A stretch of DNA of 7,085 bases, from contig JAKLDX010000054.1 of NCBI GenBank assembly GCA_022703295.1, forward strand, positions 1 to 7,085. The letters run 5' to 3'. The notes beneath the pieces were generated by a model. The model was not told the origin of the DNA. It made no database searches and saw nothing but the letters and a program-made list of their open reading frames with translations. Shown here piece after piece: positions 1 to 6,487 of this stretch. Positions within the stretch are counted from its first letter, which is position 1. Every line of letters begins with the position of its first letter. The translations under genes were made by a program, and so were the position numbers. The stretch is from Candidatus Omnitrophota bacterium. Its GTDB lineage: Bacteria; Omnitrophota; Gorgyraeia; 2-01-FULL-45-10.

Positions 1-159
1 ATGCAGCGATATGAGCATTATCAGCGTCGAGCCTACGCATAATAGTATATGCGTCCTGAAGCCTGCCGCCCGGCCGTGAAATTCGCGTTCGAAACCTATC
101 GCTCCGCTCAGGACCGCCGCCAATACAAGACGAAACAGAACTATCCATTGATTAAGCAT
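1..159 (-). CDS. MgtC/SapB-family membrane protein, N-terminal part (cut by window edge)
   Basis: An ATG at 159-157 opens a frame that stays open for 53 codons to the left edge, so only the N-terminus is present. The peptide has a hydrophobic first segment (about residues 5-22) ending in IGFERE. A polar loop HGRAAGFRTH (28-37) follows, and then a second hydrophobic segment with LLCVGSTLIMLIS. The pattern of a first helix ending in G-x-E-R-E, then H-G-R-x-A-G-x-R-T-H, is the hallmark of the MgtC/SapB family of inner-membrane proteins. Family members have been linked to Mg2+ limitation, acid tolerance and modulation of membrane ATPase or transport; the role of this copy is unknown. A good Shine-Dalgarno (GAGAGGG) lies 7 nt before the ATG. 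The start is 17 nt after the tsaD stop, so it is probably the next gene of the same unit. The family call is fairly sure; the function is not. Confidence 0.82.
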   Translation of the reverse strand, partial: MLNQWIVLFRLVLAAVLSGAIGFEREFHGRAAGFRTHILLCVGSTLIMLISLH

Positions 160-166
160 TTATATG

Positions 167-173
167 CCCTCTC
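167..173 (-). promoter_or_regulatory. Shine-Dalgarno of the MgtC-like gene
   Basis: GAGAGGG on the minus strand, 7 nt before the ATG at 159. It supports the chosen start and shows that the MgtC-like frame is a real gene start, not read-through of tsaD, whose stop lies just upstream at 179-177. Confidence 0.6.
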
Positions 174-176
174 TTT

Positions 177-1196
177 TTACGCCTTAAGGTTCGGCTCAGC
201 GCTCAGATACAGGTCTGACCTGCATCCCTTTCTGTAAAGCTTTTCGCCCAGCGAGCCTATCATCGCGGCGTTGTCCATGCAATATTTCATTTCTGGAAAA
301 TGCACTCTTACGCCGTTTATCTGCGCCATTGTAAACAGCTTTTCTCTCAGGCGTGAATTGGCGGCCACGCCGCCGCCGACCACTATCCTGCCGGCATTAT
401 ATTTTTTTACGGCAATAAAAGTTTTCTCAACCAATGAATCCAGCGCTATCTCCTGGAAAGAGCGGCAGATATCGCGCACAAGGCCTTCTTCCAGGCGGTC
501 CTTCAGCGTCTCGCGCTGCACGTTCCTCACATAATATAATACCGCAGTTTTGATTCCGCTAAAACTAAAATCTAAAGAATTCTTATCCTGGTTTATTTTC
601 GGCAAAATCACCCGGTTTTTACCCGTCGAGAGAGCCGCCATCCTGTCGACCACAGGCCCGCCCGGATAACCCAGGCCCAGGATCTTCGCCACCTTGTCAT
701 ATGCCTCTCCGATCGCATCGTCCTGCGTCTGGCCGAGTATCTTGTAGCGGTCCGTCTTCTCGCAAAAGAACAGCACCGTGTGCCCTCCGGATACAACAAG
801 CCCGACGAAAGGGAATTTCGGCTTATCGTCCCTATTGAGAAAGGCGCTATTCAGATGCGCCAGTATGTGGTTGACTCCCAGGATCGGCACATGCAAGCTG
901 TAGCTTATTGATTTCGCGACCGATATGCCGGTCAGGAGCGCGCCAACAAGCCCCGGGCCGTTCGTAACGGCCACGAGCTTTATTTTTTTAAGCGGGCATC
1001 GCGCCTTCGCAAGCGCTTTTTCCAGCACTTCCATGATATATTCGACATGAAACCGCGAGGCTATTTCAGGGACGACCCCTCCGTAGCGCTTGTGAAGATG
1101 CACACTGGAGGATACTATATTAGAAAGAACATTTTCGCCGTCGGTAACGGCGACGCTCGTCTCATCGCAGGATGTCTCAATTCCGAGCGTAAGCAT
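177..1196 (-). CDS. tsaD: tRNA N6-adenosine threonylcarbamoyltransferase TsaD
   Basis: TsaD (Kae1/YgjD, formerly 'Gcp') transfers the threonylcarbamoyl group from threonylcarbamoyl-AMP to A37 of tRNAs that read ANN codons, giving t6A. In bacteria it works with TsaB and TsaE on TsaC product; none of these partners is in the window. At 339 aa the length is normal. Visible ASKHA-fold signatures are GIETSCDETS at the N-terminus (5-14), the metal-binding HILAH (H110 and H114), VSGGHT (136-140), the glycine-rich GLGYPGGP (174-181), FSFSGIKTA (210-218), GGGVAAN (274-280) and the late metal ligand D308 in MDNAAM. All expected catalytic and metal positions are kept. The ATG follows the upstream deacetylase stop by 4 nt. 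A GGTGA Shine-Dalgarno element, 9 nt before the start, lies inside that gene. Usually essential in bacteria. Confidence 0.97.
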   Translation of the reverse strand: MLTLGIETSCDETSVAVTDGENVLSNIVSSSVHLHKRYGGVVPEIASRFHVEYIMEVLEKALAKARCPLKKIKLVAVTNGPGLVGALLTGISVAKSISYSLHVPILGVNHILAHLNSAFLNRDDKPKFPFVGLVVSGGHTVLFFCEKTDRYKILGQTQDDAIGEAYDKVAKILGLGYPGGPVVDRMAALSTGKNRVILPKINQDKNSLDFSFSGIKTAVLYYVRNVQRETLKDRLEEGLVRDICRSFQEIALDSLVEKTFIAVKKYNAGRIVVGGGVAANSRLREKLFTMAQINGVRVHFPEMKYCMDNAAMIGSLGEKLYRKGCRSDLYLSAEPNLKA

Positions 1197-1200
1197 ATAT

Positions 1201-2037
1201 TCAGTTCACCACCATCTCTGACAAAAAGACGAACTCCACGCCGTCGCGCGCCATCTCGGGCATGAATTTCGCCAGGACCTTGACGGTATTTTTCCTGTCG
1301 TGGCACACGGCAATTGCCTTGCCGTTCCTAAATGCGAATTTCTCCAGCTCGAGCAGTTGTTTCTCTATATAAGGCGCTTCCGTCGAATTATCCAGGAACA
1401 TATCCCTTCTGGCGTAACGCAGGCCCATCTCTTTTGCCGCTTCGCGGCAGACGGATTTTTGCGATGTCAGGCTGTCGAAAAAATACAGTTTATCTTTTTT
1501 TAACTCGGCAAATATGACAGGCATGAGCTGCTTATCCTCTGTGGCTTTTGAGCCCATGTGGTTCGAAACGCCGCTCAGGCCCGGGACCTCCGAGATCTCT
1601 TTACGCAACCTTATCAGCACCGATCCGTCGCTCATGCCCGTCCTGATAGTATCGACCTCTTCAACGACATCTTTTCTGTGTGCCTCAAGAGGAAGGTGCA
1701 GTATTACCTCGTATCCGCGCGCTCGGGCAAGGTCCGCTATTTGGGCCGAATACCTAAGGCCCGGAAGCACAGAAAGAGTTATGGGCTTTTTTATGCTGAA
1801 AAACGTCTCAAGGTTGGACATATTGTAGCCAAAGTCGTCCATTACAATAGCGACCTTCGGGTGCGGAAATTTCTTCAGCCGCGCAGGTATCCTCTCCGGT
1901 TTCTTTTTTACGGCCGGTGCCGACACGATCTTCTTTGGCGTCGGAATTTTTTTCGTCACTTGCAAGTTACGCCAGATAATAAATCCGACAGTCGCTGCCA
2001 GCAGAACCAACGCGAATATTACGATCTTTTTTTTCAT
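1201..2037 (-). CDS. Divergent polysaccharide deacetylase (DUF610/YibQ family), membrane-anchored
   Basis: A 278-aa protein. It has a basic N-terminus and one hydrophobic segment (about 5-22), which is an uncleaved anchor or signal peptide. A Lys/Pro/Ala-rich linker (about 28-60) follows, then a NodB-like barrel. Family motifs in order are AIVMDDFG (D67, D68), LSVLPG (88-93), LHLPLEA with H114, SNHMGSKAT (N159, H160), FFDSLTS (D188), RRDMFLD (210-215) and a terminal H246 in AVCHDRKNT. These fit the 'divergent polysaccharide deacetylase' family, which shares the fold of peptidoglycan and chitin deacetylases. No substrate is established for this branch. It would face the periplasm. It starts 1 nt after the ctpA stop with AAAGG 8 nt upstream, so it is almost certainly co-expressed with that peptidase. 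The family often carries G-H-P at the last motif, and here it reads C-H-D. The family call is firm; enzymatic activity is inferred only. Confidence 0.88.
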   Translation of the reverse strand: MKKKIVIFALVLLAATVGFIIWRNLQVTKKIPTPKKIVSAPAVKKKPERIPARLKKFPHPKVAIVMDDFGYNMSNLETFFSIKKPITLSVLPGLRYSAQIADLARARGYEVILHLPLEAHRKDVVEEVDTIRTGMSDGSVLIRLRKEISEVPGLSGVSNHMGSKATEDKQLMPVIFAELKKDKLYFFDSLTSQKSVCREAAKEMGLRYARRDMFLDNSTEAPYIEKQLLELEKFAFRNGKAIAVCHDRKNTVKVLAKFMPEMARDGVEFVFLSEMVVN

Positions 2038-2038
2038 T

Positions 2039-3280
2039 TTATTGACCTTTATAAACTTTAAGGGCCTTTATAACATTAACGGCCATATCCAACTGATTAT
2101 CTTTTTCAACCTTTACTTTCTTCTCTTCCAGATTCTCGAAAATCTCCGCGGCCTTGGCCTTTTTCACCGCGCCGTTTTCGTCCCTCTCGACTATTATATC
2201 AGGAATGATACCATGATTCCTTATGATCCTGCCGCTGGGAGTGAGGTACGAAGCGGTAGTGAACTTCAGCGCCGAGCCGTCCCTCATTTGTATGACCGCC
2301 TGCACCGAGGCCTTGCCGAACGTCTTCGTCCCGAGGATCATGCCGCGCTTATTATCCTGTATCGCGCCGGCAAATATTTCGGCCGCGCTCGCCGAGCCCT
2401 CGTTGACCATCACGACAAGCGGTTTTACCGCGTGCAGAAAAGCGCCTTTAGATTTTATCACAGAATCCTGCTTAGGGTCCCTTGTCTTTATCGAAACTAT
2501 CACGGCATCCTTCGGAAGGAACTTTTCGCAGACGACGGCGGCCACATCAAGCAGCCCCCCCGGATTATTCCTCAGATCCAGTATGAGAGAGTCCATGCCC
2601 TGCGACTCGAGCTTCCTGAGGGCCTCTTCAAGGTCCTGCGGCGTCTTCTCAAGGAATTCTATGACCTTTATATACCCTATCTTATCTTCAATGAATTTGG
2701 CTTCTTTGATACTGTTGATCTTTATGATATCGCGCTTTACGGAAAAATCCAGGATCTTCTGGTCCTTCTCCCTCCACACGGTGATGTTGAGCACCGTGCC
2801 CGATTTCCCGCGCATCTCTTTAACAGCTGCGTTCAGGTCCATATCCTTGGTAGTTTTTGAATTTATTTTGACTATCTTGTCGCCGGGCTTTATTCCCGCT
2901 ATCTCCGCCGGGCTGCCGGATATCGGAGTTATCACCGTGACCATGCCGTCCTTGAACGTCACCTCTATGCCTATACCGCCGAATTCGCCTTTAGCCTCTT
3001 CCTGGAGCTCCTTGTACTCTTCCGGATCAAGGAACTGCGTATAATCGTCGAGCGATTCCAGCATGCCCCTCATGGCGCCATACATCAGTTTTTTCGAGTC
3101 TACTTCCTCGGCGTAATCGCTGCGAATGATGCTTACCGCGTCCGCGAAAAGCCCGACGTTATTGTACAGGTCCTCTTTCGATTTGGATTTGGAGCTCCTG
3201 CCCTTCTCAAAGGCGCCTATTGCCGCCGAACATACGAATACCAGCAGGGCCGCCAGCAATATTATCTTTCTTTTTTTCAT
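2039..3280 (-). CDS. ctpA: S41 family C-terminal processing peptidase (CtpA type)
   Basis: A 413-aa serine protease of the tail-specific/carboxy-terminal processing family, acting outside the cytoplasmic membrane on the C-termini of envelope proteins. Residues 1-22 form a signal peptide or anchor (KKRK, then a hydrophobic run). The helical N-terminal part (about 36-90) ends in SLDDYTQFLDPEEY. A PDZ domain (about 95-180) opens with GEFGGIGIEV. The S41 core (about 195-365) has GYIKVIEF, DLRNNPGGLL and NEGSASAAEIFAGA. The predicted Ser-Lys-Gln triad is S298, K323 (TFGKASVQ) and Q327; its 25- and 4-residue spacings match those known for CtpA/CtpB. A Lys/Glu-rich tail closes the protein. The start is 7 nt after gatB, with AGGGGAA 10 nt upstream inside the gatB end. 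Characterised relatives control peptidoglycan hydrolases or signalling; the substrate here is unknown. Confidence 0.95.
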   Translation of the reverse strand: MKKRKIILLAALLVFVCSAAIGAFEKGRSSKSKSKEDLYNNVGLFADAVSIIRSDYAEEVDSKKLMYGAMRGMLESLDDYTQFLDPEEYKELQEEAKGEFGGIGIEVTFKDGMVTVITPISGSPAEIAGIKPGDKIVKINSKTTKDMDLNAAVKEMRGKSGTVLNITVWREKDQKILDFSVKRDIIKINSIKEAKFIEDKIGYIKVIEFLEKTPQDLEEALRKLESQGMDSLILDLRNNPGGLLDVAAVVCEKFLPKDAVIVSIKTRDPKQDSVIKSKGAFLHAVKPLVVMVNEGSASAAEIFAGAIQDNKRGMILGTKTFGKASVQAVIQMRDGSALKFTTASYLTPSGRIIRNHGIIPDIIVERDENGAVKKAKAAEIFENLEEKKVKVEKDNQLDMAVNVIKALKVYKGQ

Positions 3281-3287
3281 GAGAGAA

Positions 3288-4352
3288 CTATTCCCCTAAA
3301 TGTTTTTTTAATATCTCATTGACCATGGCAGGGTTAGCCTTGCCCCTGGTCTCTTTCATCACCTGGCCGACCAGAAAGGTGAGCGCGGCCTTTTTACCGC
3401 TCCGGTAATCGTTTACCGTCTTCGCCTCTTTAGCTATGACCGCCCTGACCACTTCCTCTATCTTCGCGGAATCGCTTATCTGCGACAATCCCTTGCGCGC
3501 TACAATATCCGCCGGAGCCGTTTTCGTATCGATCGCTTCGGACAGGACTTCTTTCGCCATCTTACCGCTGATCTTACCGCCGTCTATCATCCTGAGCAGC
3601 TCTACCAAAGCGGATGGTTCAAGGCCGAGGTCCCTGATCCCGGTATTCTTATCGTTCATCGTCGCCATAATGTCGCCCATGACCCAGTTGGCTATAGTTT
3701 TTTTATTGGCATAGGCAGAGGCGCATTCTTCAAAGTATTCAGCCAGGTCTATCTGGCTCGTCAGGACTCCGGCGTCGTATTCAGACAGGGCGAATTCCCT
3801 GACGAAACGGCCGGCCCTGGCTTCGGGCAGCTCGGGCAGTTCTTTCCGGGTCTTATCTATCGTCGCGCCGTCTACAACGAACGGGACGAGGTCGGGTTCC
3901 GGAAAATACCTGTAGTCCTTAGCCTCTTCCTTGGAACGCATCGACACGGTAACCGACCTGGCCGAGTCCCACAGCCTGGTCTCCTGGACGATCCGCTCCT
4001 TTTCATCAATAGCGCGCCTCTGGCGGAGCGCTTCGTATTCGAGGGCAAGCCTTACGCCTTTAAACGTATTCATATTTTTAAGCTCTACCTTGGTCCCGAG
4101 CGTTTTTTCGCCTTCCGGCCTTATCGAAATATTAGCGTCGCACCTGAGCGATCCTTTTTCCATGTCGCAATCCGAGACCCGCAGGTACCCGAGTATCGAT
4201 TTCAGCTTTACGAGATAGTCGTAGGCCTCCTGCGGCGAATTTATGTCCGGCTCGGTCACTATCTCAAGAAGCGGCATGCCGCTTCTGTTGTAATCGACAA
4301 GGCTGTAATTCTCTCCTTCCGGATGCACGAGCTTTCCCGCGTCTTCTTCCAT
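3288..4352 (-). CDS. gatB: GatB, C-terminal part of a frameshifted gene
   Basis: The 354-aa frame starting at the ATG at 4352 is the rest of the amidotransferase B subunit. GatB similarity begins a few codons before that ATG: reading from 4367 gives VKRVH in front of MEEDAGK, so the ATG is an internal methionine and not a true start. Signatures are EEDAGKLVH, SLVDYNRSGMPLLEIVTEPDI, CDMEKGSLRCDANIS, TKVELKNMN and DYRYFPEPDL. The C-terminal YqeY-like tail domain, which engages tRNA, ends in LVGQVMKETRGKANPAMVNEIL. GatB phosphorylates the mischarged Glu or Asp on tRNA, and GatA supplies the ammonia. The frame is uninterrupted to its TAG with no sign of decay. With the 117-residue N-terminal part and one added base, the product would be 476 aa, the usual GatB length. 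The stop is 7 nt from ctpA. Confidence 0.93.
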   Translation of the reverse strand: MEEDAGKLVHPEGENYSLVDYNRSGMPLLEIVTEPDINSPQEAYDYLVKLKSILGYLRVSDCDMEKGSLRCDANISIRPEGEKTLGTKVELKNMNTFKGVRLALEYEALRQRRAIDEKERIVQETRLWDSARSVTVSMRSKEEAKDYRYFPEPDLVPFVVDGATIDKTRKELPELPEARAGRFVREFALSEYDAGVLTSQIDLAEYFEECASAYANKKTIANWVMGDIMATMNDKNTGIRDLGLEPSALVELLRMIDGGKISGKMAKEVLSEAIDTKTAPADIVARKGLSQISDSAKIEEVVRAVIAKEAKTVNDYRSGKKAALTFLVGQVMKETRGKANPAMVNEILKKHLGE

Positions 4353-4717
4353 ATGTACGCGCTTAACCTTATGTCCTTGCCGGCCCCCTCCGCAATTATC
4401 CTCACAACGCCGTCATACGCAAGCGGCATATCGTATTGCGATATCTGAAAATTTTTCGGAAGGTCCGGGTAATAGTAATTTTTTCTGTCGAATTTTATGA
4501 TCTTCTGTATTTTGCAATTAAGCGCCAGCGCGACCTTCAGCGCGAAACGGAACGCATCCTCGTTCAGCACCGGAAGGCTCCCCGGGAACCCGAGACAGAC
4601 CGGGCAGGTCTGGCTGTTGGGCTTCTGCCCGAATTTTGTCGAACATCCGCAAAATGCCTTTGTGCGCGTGGCAAGCTGCAGGTGGACTTCCAGTCCTATG
4701 ACGGTTTCGTATTTCAT
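4259..4717 (-). CDS. gatB: GatB, N-terminal part of a frameshifted gene
   Basis: A 152-aa frame whose first 117 residues are the N-terminus of Asp/Glu-tRNA amidotransferase subunit B. It shows VIGLEVHLQL (E10 and H12 in the kinase pocket), CGC at 23-25 with CPVC at 38-41 (the zinc-knuckle form of GatB), GFPGSLPVLN, FDRKNYYYPDLPKNFQISQ and GKDIR. After R117 the remaining 35 residues are unlike GatB. That is frame-shifted reading of bases which, in the other frame, encode KRVHMEEDAGK onward. The ATG overlaps the gatA stop as ATGA, with AGGAAA about 8 nt upstream of the ATG region, so coupled translation is expected. As written, the product would lack most of the catalytic cradle, the helical domain and the YqeY tail. 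Confidence 0.9.
   Translation of the reverse strand: MKYETVIGLEVHLQLATRTKAFCGCSTKFGQKPNSQTCPVCLGFPGSLPVLNEDAFRFALKVALALNCKIQKIIKFDRKNYYYPDLPKNFQISQYDMPLAYDGVVRIIAEGAGKDIRLSAYIWKKTRESSCIRKERITALSITTEAACRFLR
4359..4370 (-). other. Frameshift site in gatB
   Basis: Upstream frame: ATA AGG then TTA AGC (I R L S, not conserved). Downstream frame: from the last G of AGG, GTT AAG CGC GTA CAT ATG (V K R V H M), which leads into the conserved EEDAGK. Adding one G to the GG at 4368-4367 gives D-I-R-V-K-R-V-H-M-E-E-D and restores a 477-codon gene (476 aa plus stop). The local sequence has no X-XXY-YYZ slippery heptamer, so programmed -1 frameshifting is not supported. A sequencing or assembly deletion is likeliest, with a recent genuine mutation second. 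Confidence 0.85.
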
Positions 4718-6162
4718 AGCTTTGGTTTCCTGAGATGAAAATCCGTATTTTGTTCAAAGGCGTACGCCGCCCGAAAGATCGCCCCTTCATCGAACGCCTT
4801 CGCGAGTATCTGCAGCCCGATCGGAAGGCCGTTTGCCGTAAAACCGCAAGGGACGGAGATCGCCGGTATGCCGGCCATATTGGCCGGGATCGTGTAAACA
4901 TCCGAAAGATACATCGAGAGCGGGTCGTCCATCCTCTCTCCTATTTTAAATGCCGCGGTCGGGGATGTGGGCGTTACTATGCAATCGCAATCTTTAAAAG
5001 CTTTGTCGAAATCCTCTTTTATCTTCGTCCTGACTTTAAGCGCTTTCAGGTAATAGGCGTCGTAATATCCCGAGGAAAGGCAGTAAGTGCCGAGCAGGAT
5101 CCTTCTCTTTGCCTCATCGCCGAAACCTTCGGAGCGGGTCTTGAGATACATGTCTATGAGGTCAGCCGATTCTTTGGCGCGGAAGCCGTACCCGACACCG
5201 TCGAACCTGGCCAGGTTGGAGCTTGCCTCTGCCGGCGCTATTATATAATATGTGCTCACAGCATATTCCGTATGCGGCAGGGATACCTCCGATACCTTGG
5301 CGCCCAGTTTTTTGAAAACATCTATGGCTTTTTTTACGCTATTCTCGATATCCTTATCGAGGCCTTTTATGAAATATTCCTTTGGAACGCCTATGCGCAA
5401 ACCCTTTACATCGTTGGTCAGCGATTTTGTGTAATCCGGGACAGGGACGTCCACGGACGTAGAATCCATTTCATCGTATCCGGCGATGACATTTAAAATA
5501 AGCGCCGCGTCACGCACATCTTTTGTTATCGGGCCTATCTGGTCCAGGCTGGATGCAAAGGCTATCAGGCCGTAGCGCGAGACCCTGCCGTAAGTGGGCT
5601 TTAAGCCTACTACGCCGCAAAGGCTTGCCGGCTGCCTGATGGAGCCGCCCGTATCGGAGCCTAGGGCCGCGATCGTCTCGTCCGCCGCTACTGCGGCTAC
5701 CGAACCGCCGCTCGAGCCGCCGGGTATCCGCTCAAGGTCCCACGGATTTCTCGTCGGGCCATAGCAGGAGGTCTCGCATGAGGACCCGAAGGCGAACTCA
5801 TCCATATTGGCTTTGCCTATCAGCACCGCGCCTTCATCTTCCAGTTTCCTTATCACAGTGGCGTCGTAGGTAGGCCTGAATCCCGCGAGGATCTTTGAGG
5901 CACATGTCGTAGCCTCGTCCTTAACGCAGATGTTGTCTTTTACCAAAATAGGTATGCCGTAAAGCCTGCCGAGCTTTTTCTCTGACGCGCGCTTCAGCCT
6001 ATCATTAGCCTTTGTTTTATCGGCTAAGGCAAAAGCCCTGACCTTCTTGTCCAGGGACCCGATCCTGTCGAAAATAGCATCCAGCAGCGTCGCGGGGTCG
6101 ACTTCTCCCACGGCTATCATCTTCTGAAGCTCATGAGCGCTTAATGAGTAAAGTTCTTTCAT
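4714..6162 (-). CDS. gatA: Glutamyl/aspartyl-tRNA amidotransferase subunit A (GatA)
   Basis: A 482-aa amidase-signature enzyme. It hydrolyses glutamine and sends ammonia through a tunnel to GatB, which amidates Glu-tRNA(Gln) or Asp-tRNA(Asn) in the cytoplasm. The catalytic Ser-cisSer-Lys triad is visible: K75 in PILVKDN, S150 in GGSSGG and the nucleophile S174 in SDTGGSIRQPA. The spacings of 75 and 24 residues match known GatA enzymes. Further family blocks are ANMDEFAFGSS (118-128), YGPTRNPWD (134-142), GLKPTYGRVSRYGL (186-199) and, near the C-terminus, NMAGIPAISVPCG and GLPIGLQ. The length is normal and there are no interruptions. The ATG abuts the gatC TAG with no gap, and GAAGG lies 7 nt upstream inside gatC. 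The stop overlaps the gatB start (ATGA). The gatC-A-B order with tight junctions ensures stoichiometric subunits. Confidence 0.97.
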   Translation of the reverse strand: MKELYSLSAHELQKMIAVGEVDPATLLDAIFDRIGSLDKKVRAFALADKTKANDRLKRASEKKLGRLYGIPILVKDNICVKDEATTCASKILAGFRPTYDATVIRKLEDEGAVLIGKANMDEFAFGSSCETSCYGPTRNPWDLERIPGGSSGGSVAAVAADETIAALGSDTGGSIRQPASLCGVVGLKPTYGRVSRYGLIAFASSLDQIGPITKDVRDAALILNVIAGYDEMDSTSVDVPVPDYTKSLTNDVKGLRIGVPKEYFIKGLDKDIENSVKKAIDVFKKLGAKVSEVSLPHTEYAVSTYYIIAPAEASSNLARFDGVGYGFRAKESADLIDMYLKTRSEGFGDEAKRRILLGTYCLSSGYYDAYYLKALKVRTKIKEDFDKAFKDCDCIVTPTSPTAAFKIGERMDDPLSMYLSDVYTIPANMAGIPAISVPCGFTANGLPIGLQILAKAFDEGAIFRAAYAFEQNTDFHLRKPKL

Positions 6163-6462
6163 CTATTTGCCTTCGATTACCTGCGGAACCCTGAAGAAAT
6201 CGCCTTCCCTGGCTGGGGCATTCTTCAGAGCGTCATCAGTGCTAAGAGAGGGTTTCAGGTCATCTTTTCTGAAAACGTTTTTGAGCGAGGTGAGCGGATG
6301 GCTTGTGGGAGAAACCGCGTCTGTGTTTATTTCATTTAATTTTGATATATATGATAATATTGACGTAAGCTGCCGCGACTGAGCCTCAAGTTCCTTGTCG
6401 CTCAAGCTTAATCTTGATAGAAGCGCTACGTGCCTTACCGTCTTACTGTCGATCGATTCCAT
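6163..6462 (-). CDS. gatC: Glutamyl/aspartyl-tRNA amidotransferase subunit C (GatC)
   Basis: GatC is the small belt-like subunit that wraps the GatA-GatB interface and stabilises the complex. The chosen start, ATG at 6462, gives 99 aa, the usual size, and begins MESIDSKTVRHVALLSRLSL, matching the family opening I-D-x-x-x-V-x-x-x-A-x-L-S-R-L. The C-terminus carries the family blocks LKNVFRKDD, then NAP and FFRVPQVIE. The frame can be read back to a TTG at 6516, but those 18 residues (KKPGLCGKLYKTKVFFY) are not GatC-like and overlap the candidate promoter. An AAAGG stretch lies 11 nt before the ATG, a rather long spacing. The gene follows rsmA after 71 nt and abuts gatA directly. Confidence 0.94.
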   Translation of the reverse strand: MESIDSKTVRHVALLSRLSLSDKELEAQSRQLTSILSYISKLNEINTDAVSPTSHPLTSLKNVFRKDDLKPSLSTDDALKNAPAREGDFFRVPQVIEGK

Positions 6463-6487
6463 ATAAAAGAAAACCTTTGTTTTGTAT

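Noticed and set aside
84..95. GTTCGAA resembling a tRNA T-loop
   Set aside because: No acceptor stem, anticodon arm or CCA-type end can be paired around it. On the minus strand the same bases encode the conserved G-F-E-R segment of the MgtC-like protein.
49..237. Plus-strand open frame of 62 codons at the left edge
   Set aside because: It is antisense to the MgtC-like start and the tsaD end, both supported by family motifs.
1558..2061. Plus-strand open frame of 167 codons opposite the deacetylase gene
   Set aside because: It is a shadow of a well-supported minus-strand gene, with no domain and no initiation signal of note.
2042..3044. Two long plus-strand open frames (2042-2860 and 2223-3044, each about 270 codons) opposite ctpA
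   Set aside because: They lie wholly antisense to a gene with complete S41 and PDZ motifs. Their translations show no recognisable domain and are rich in residues expected from reversed codons, and no separate ribosome site or promoter stands out.
3200..3280. CtpA as a lipoprotein using the cysteine at residue 17
   Set aside because: The residues before the cysteine (V-F-V) do not make a lipobox, which needs a small residue such as G, A or S at -1.
4355..4410. Programmed -1 ribosomal frameshift in gatB
   Set aside because: The needed shift is -1 at ATA-AGG-TTA, which is not a slippery heptamer. There is no downstream stimulatory element that I can support, and gatB is not known to use frameshifting.
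4735..5496. Plus-strand open frame of 253 codons opposite gatA
   Set aside because: It is antisense to the intact gatA with its full catalytic triad. The translation is Arg/Tyr-rich with no family pattern.
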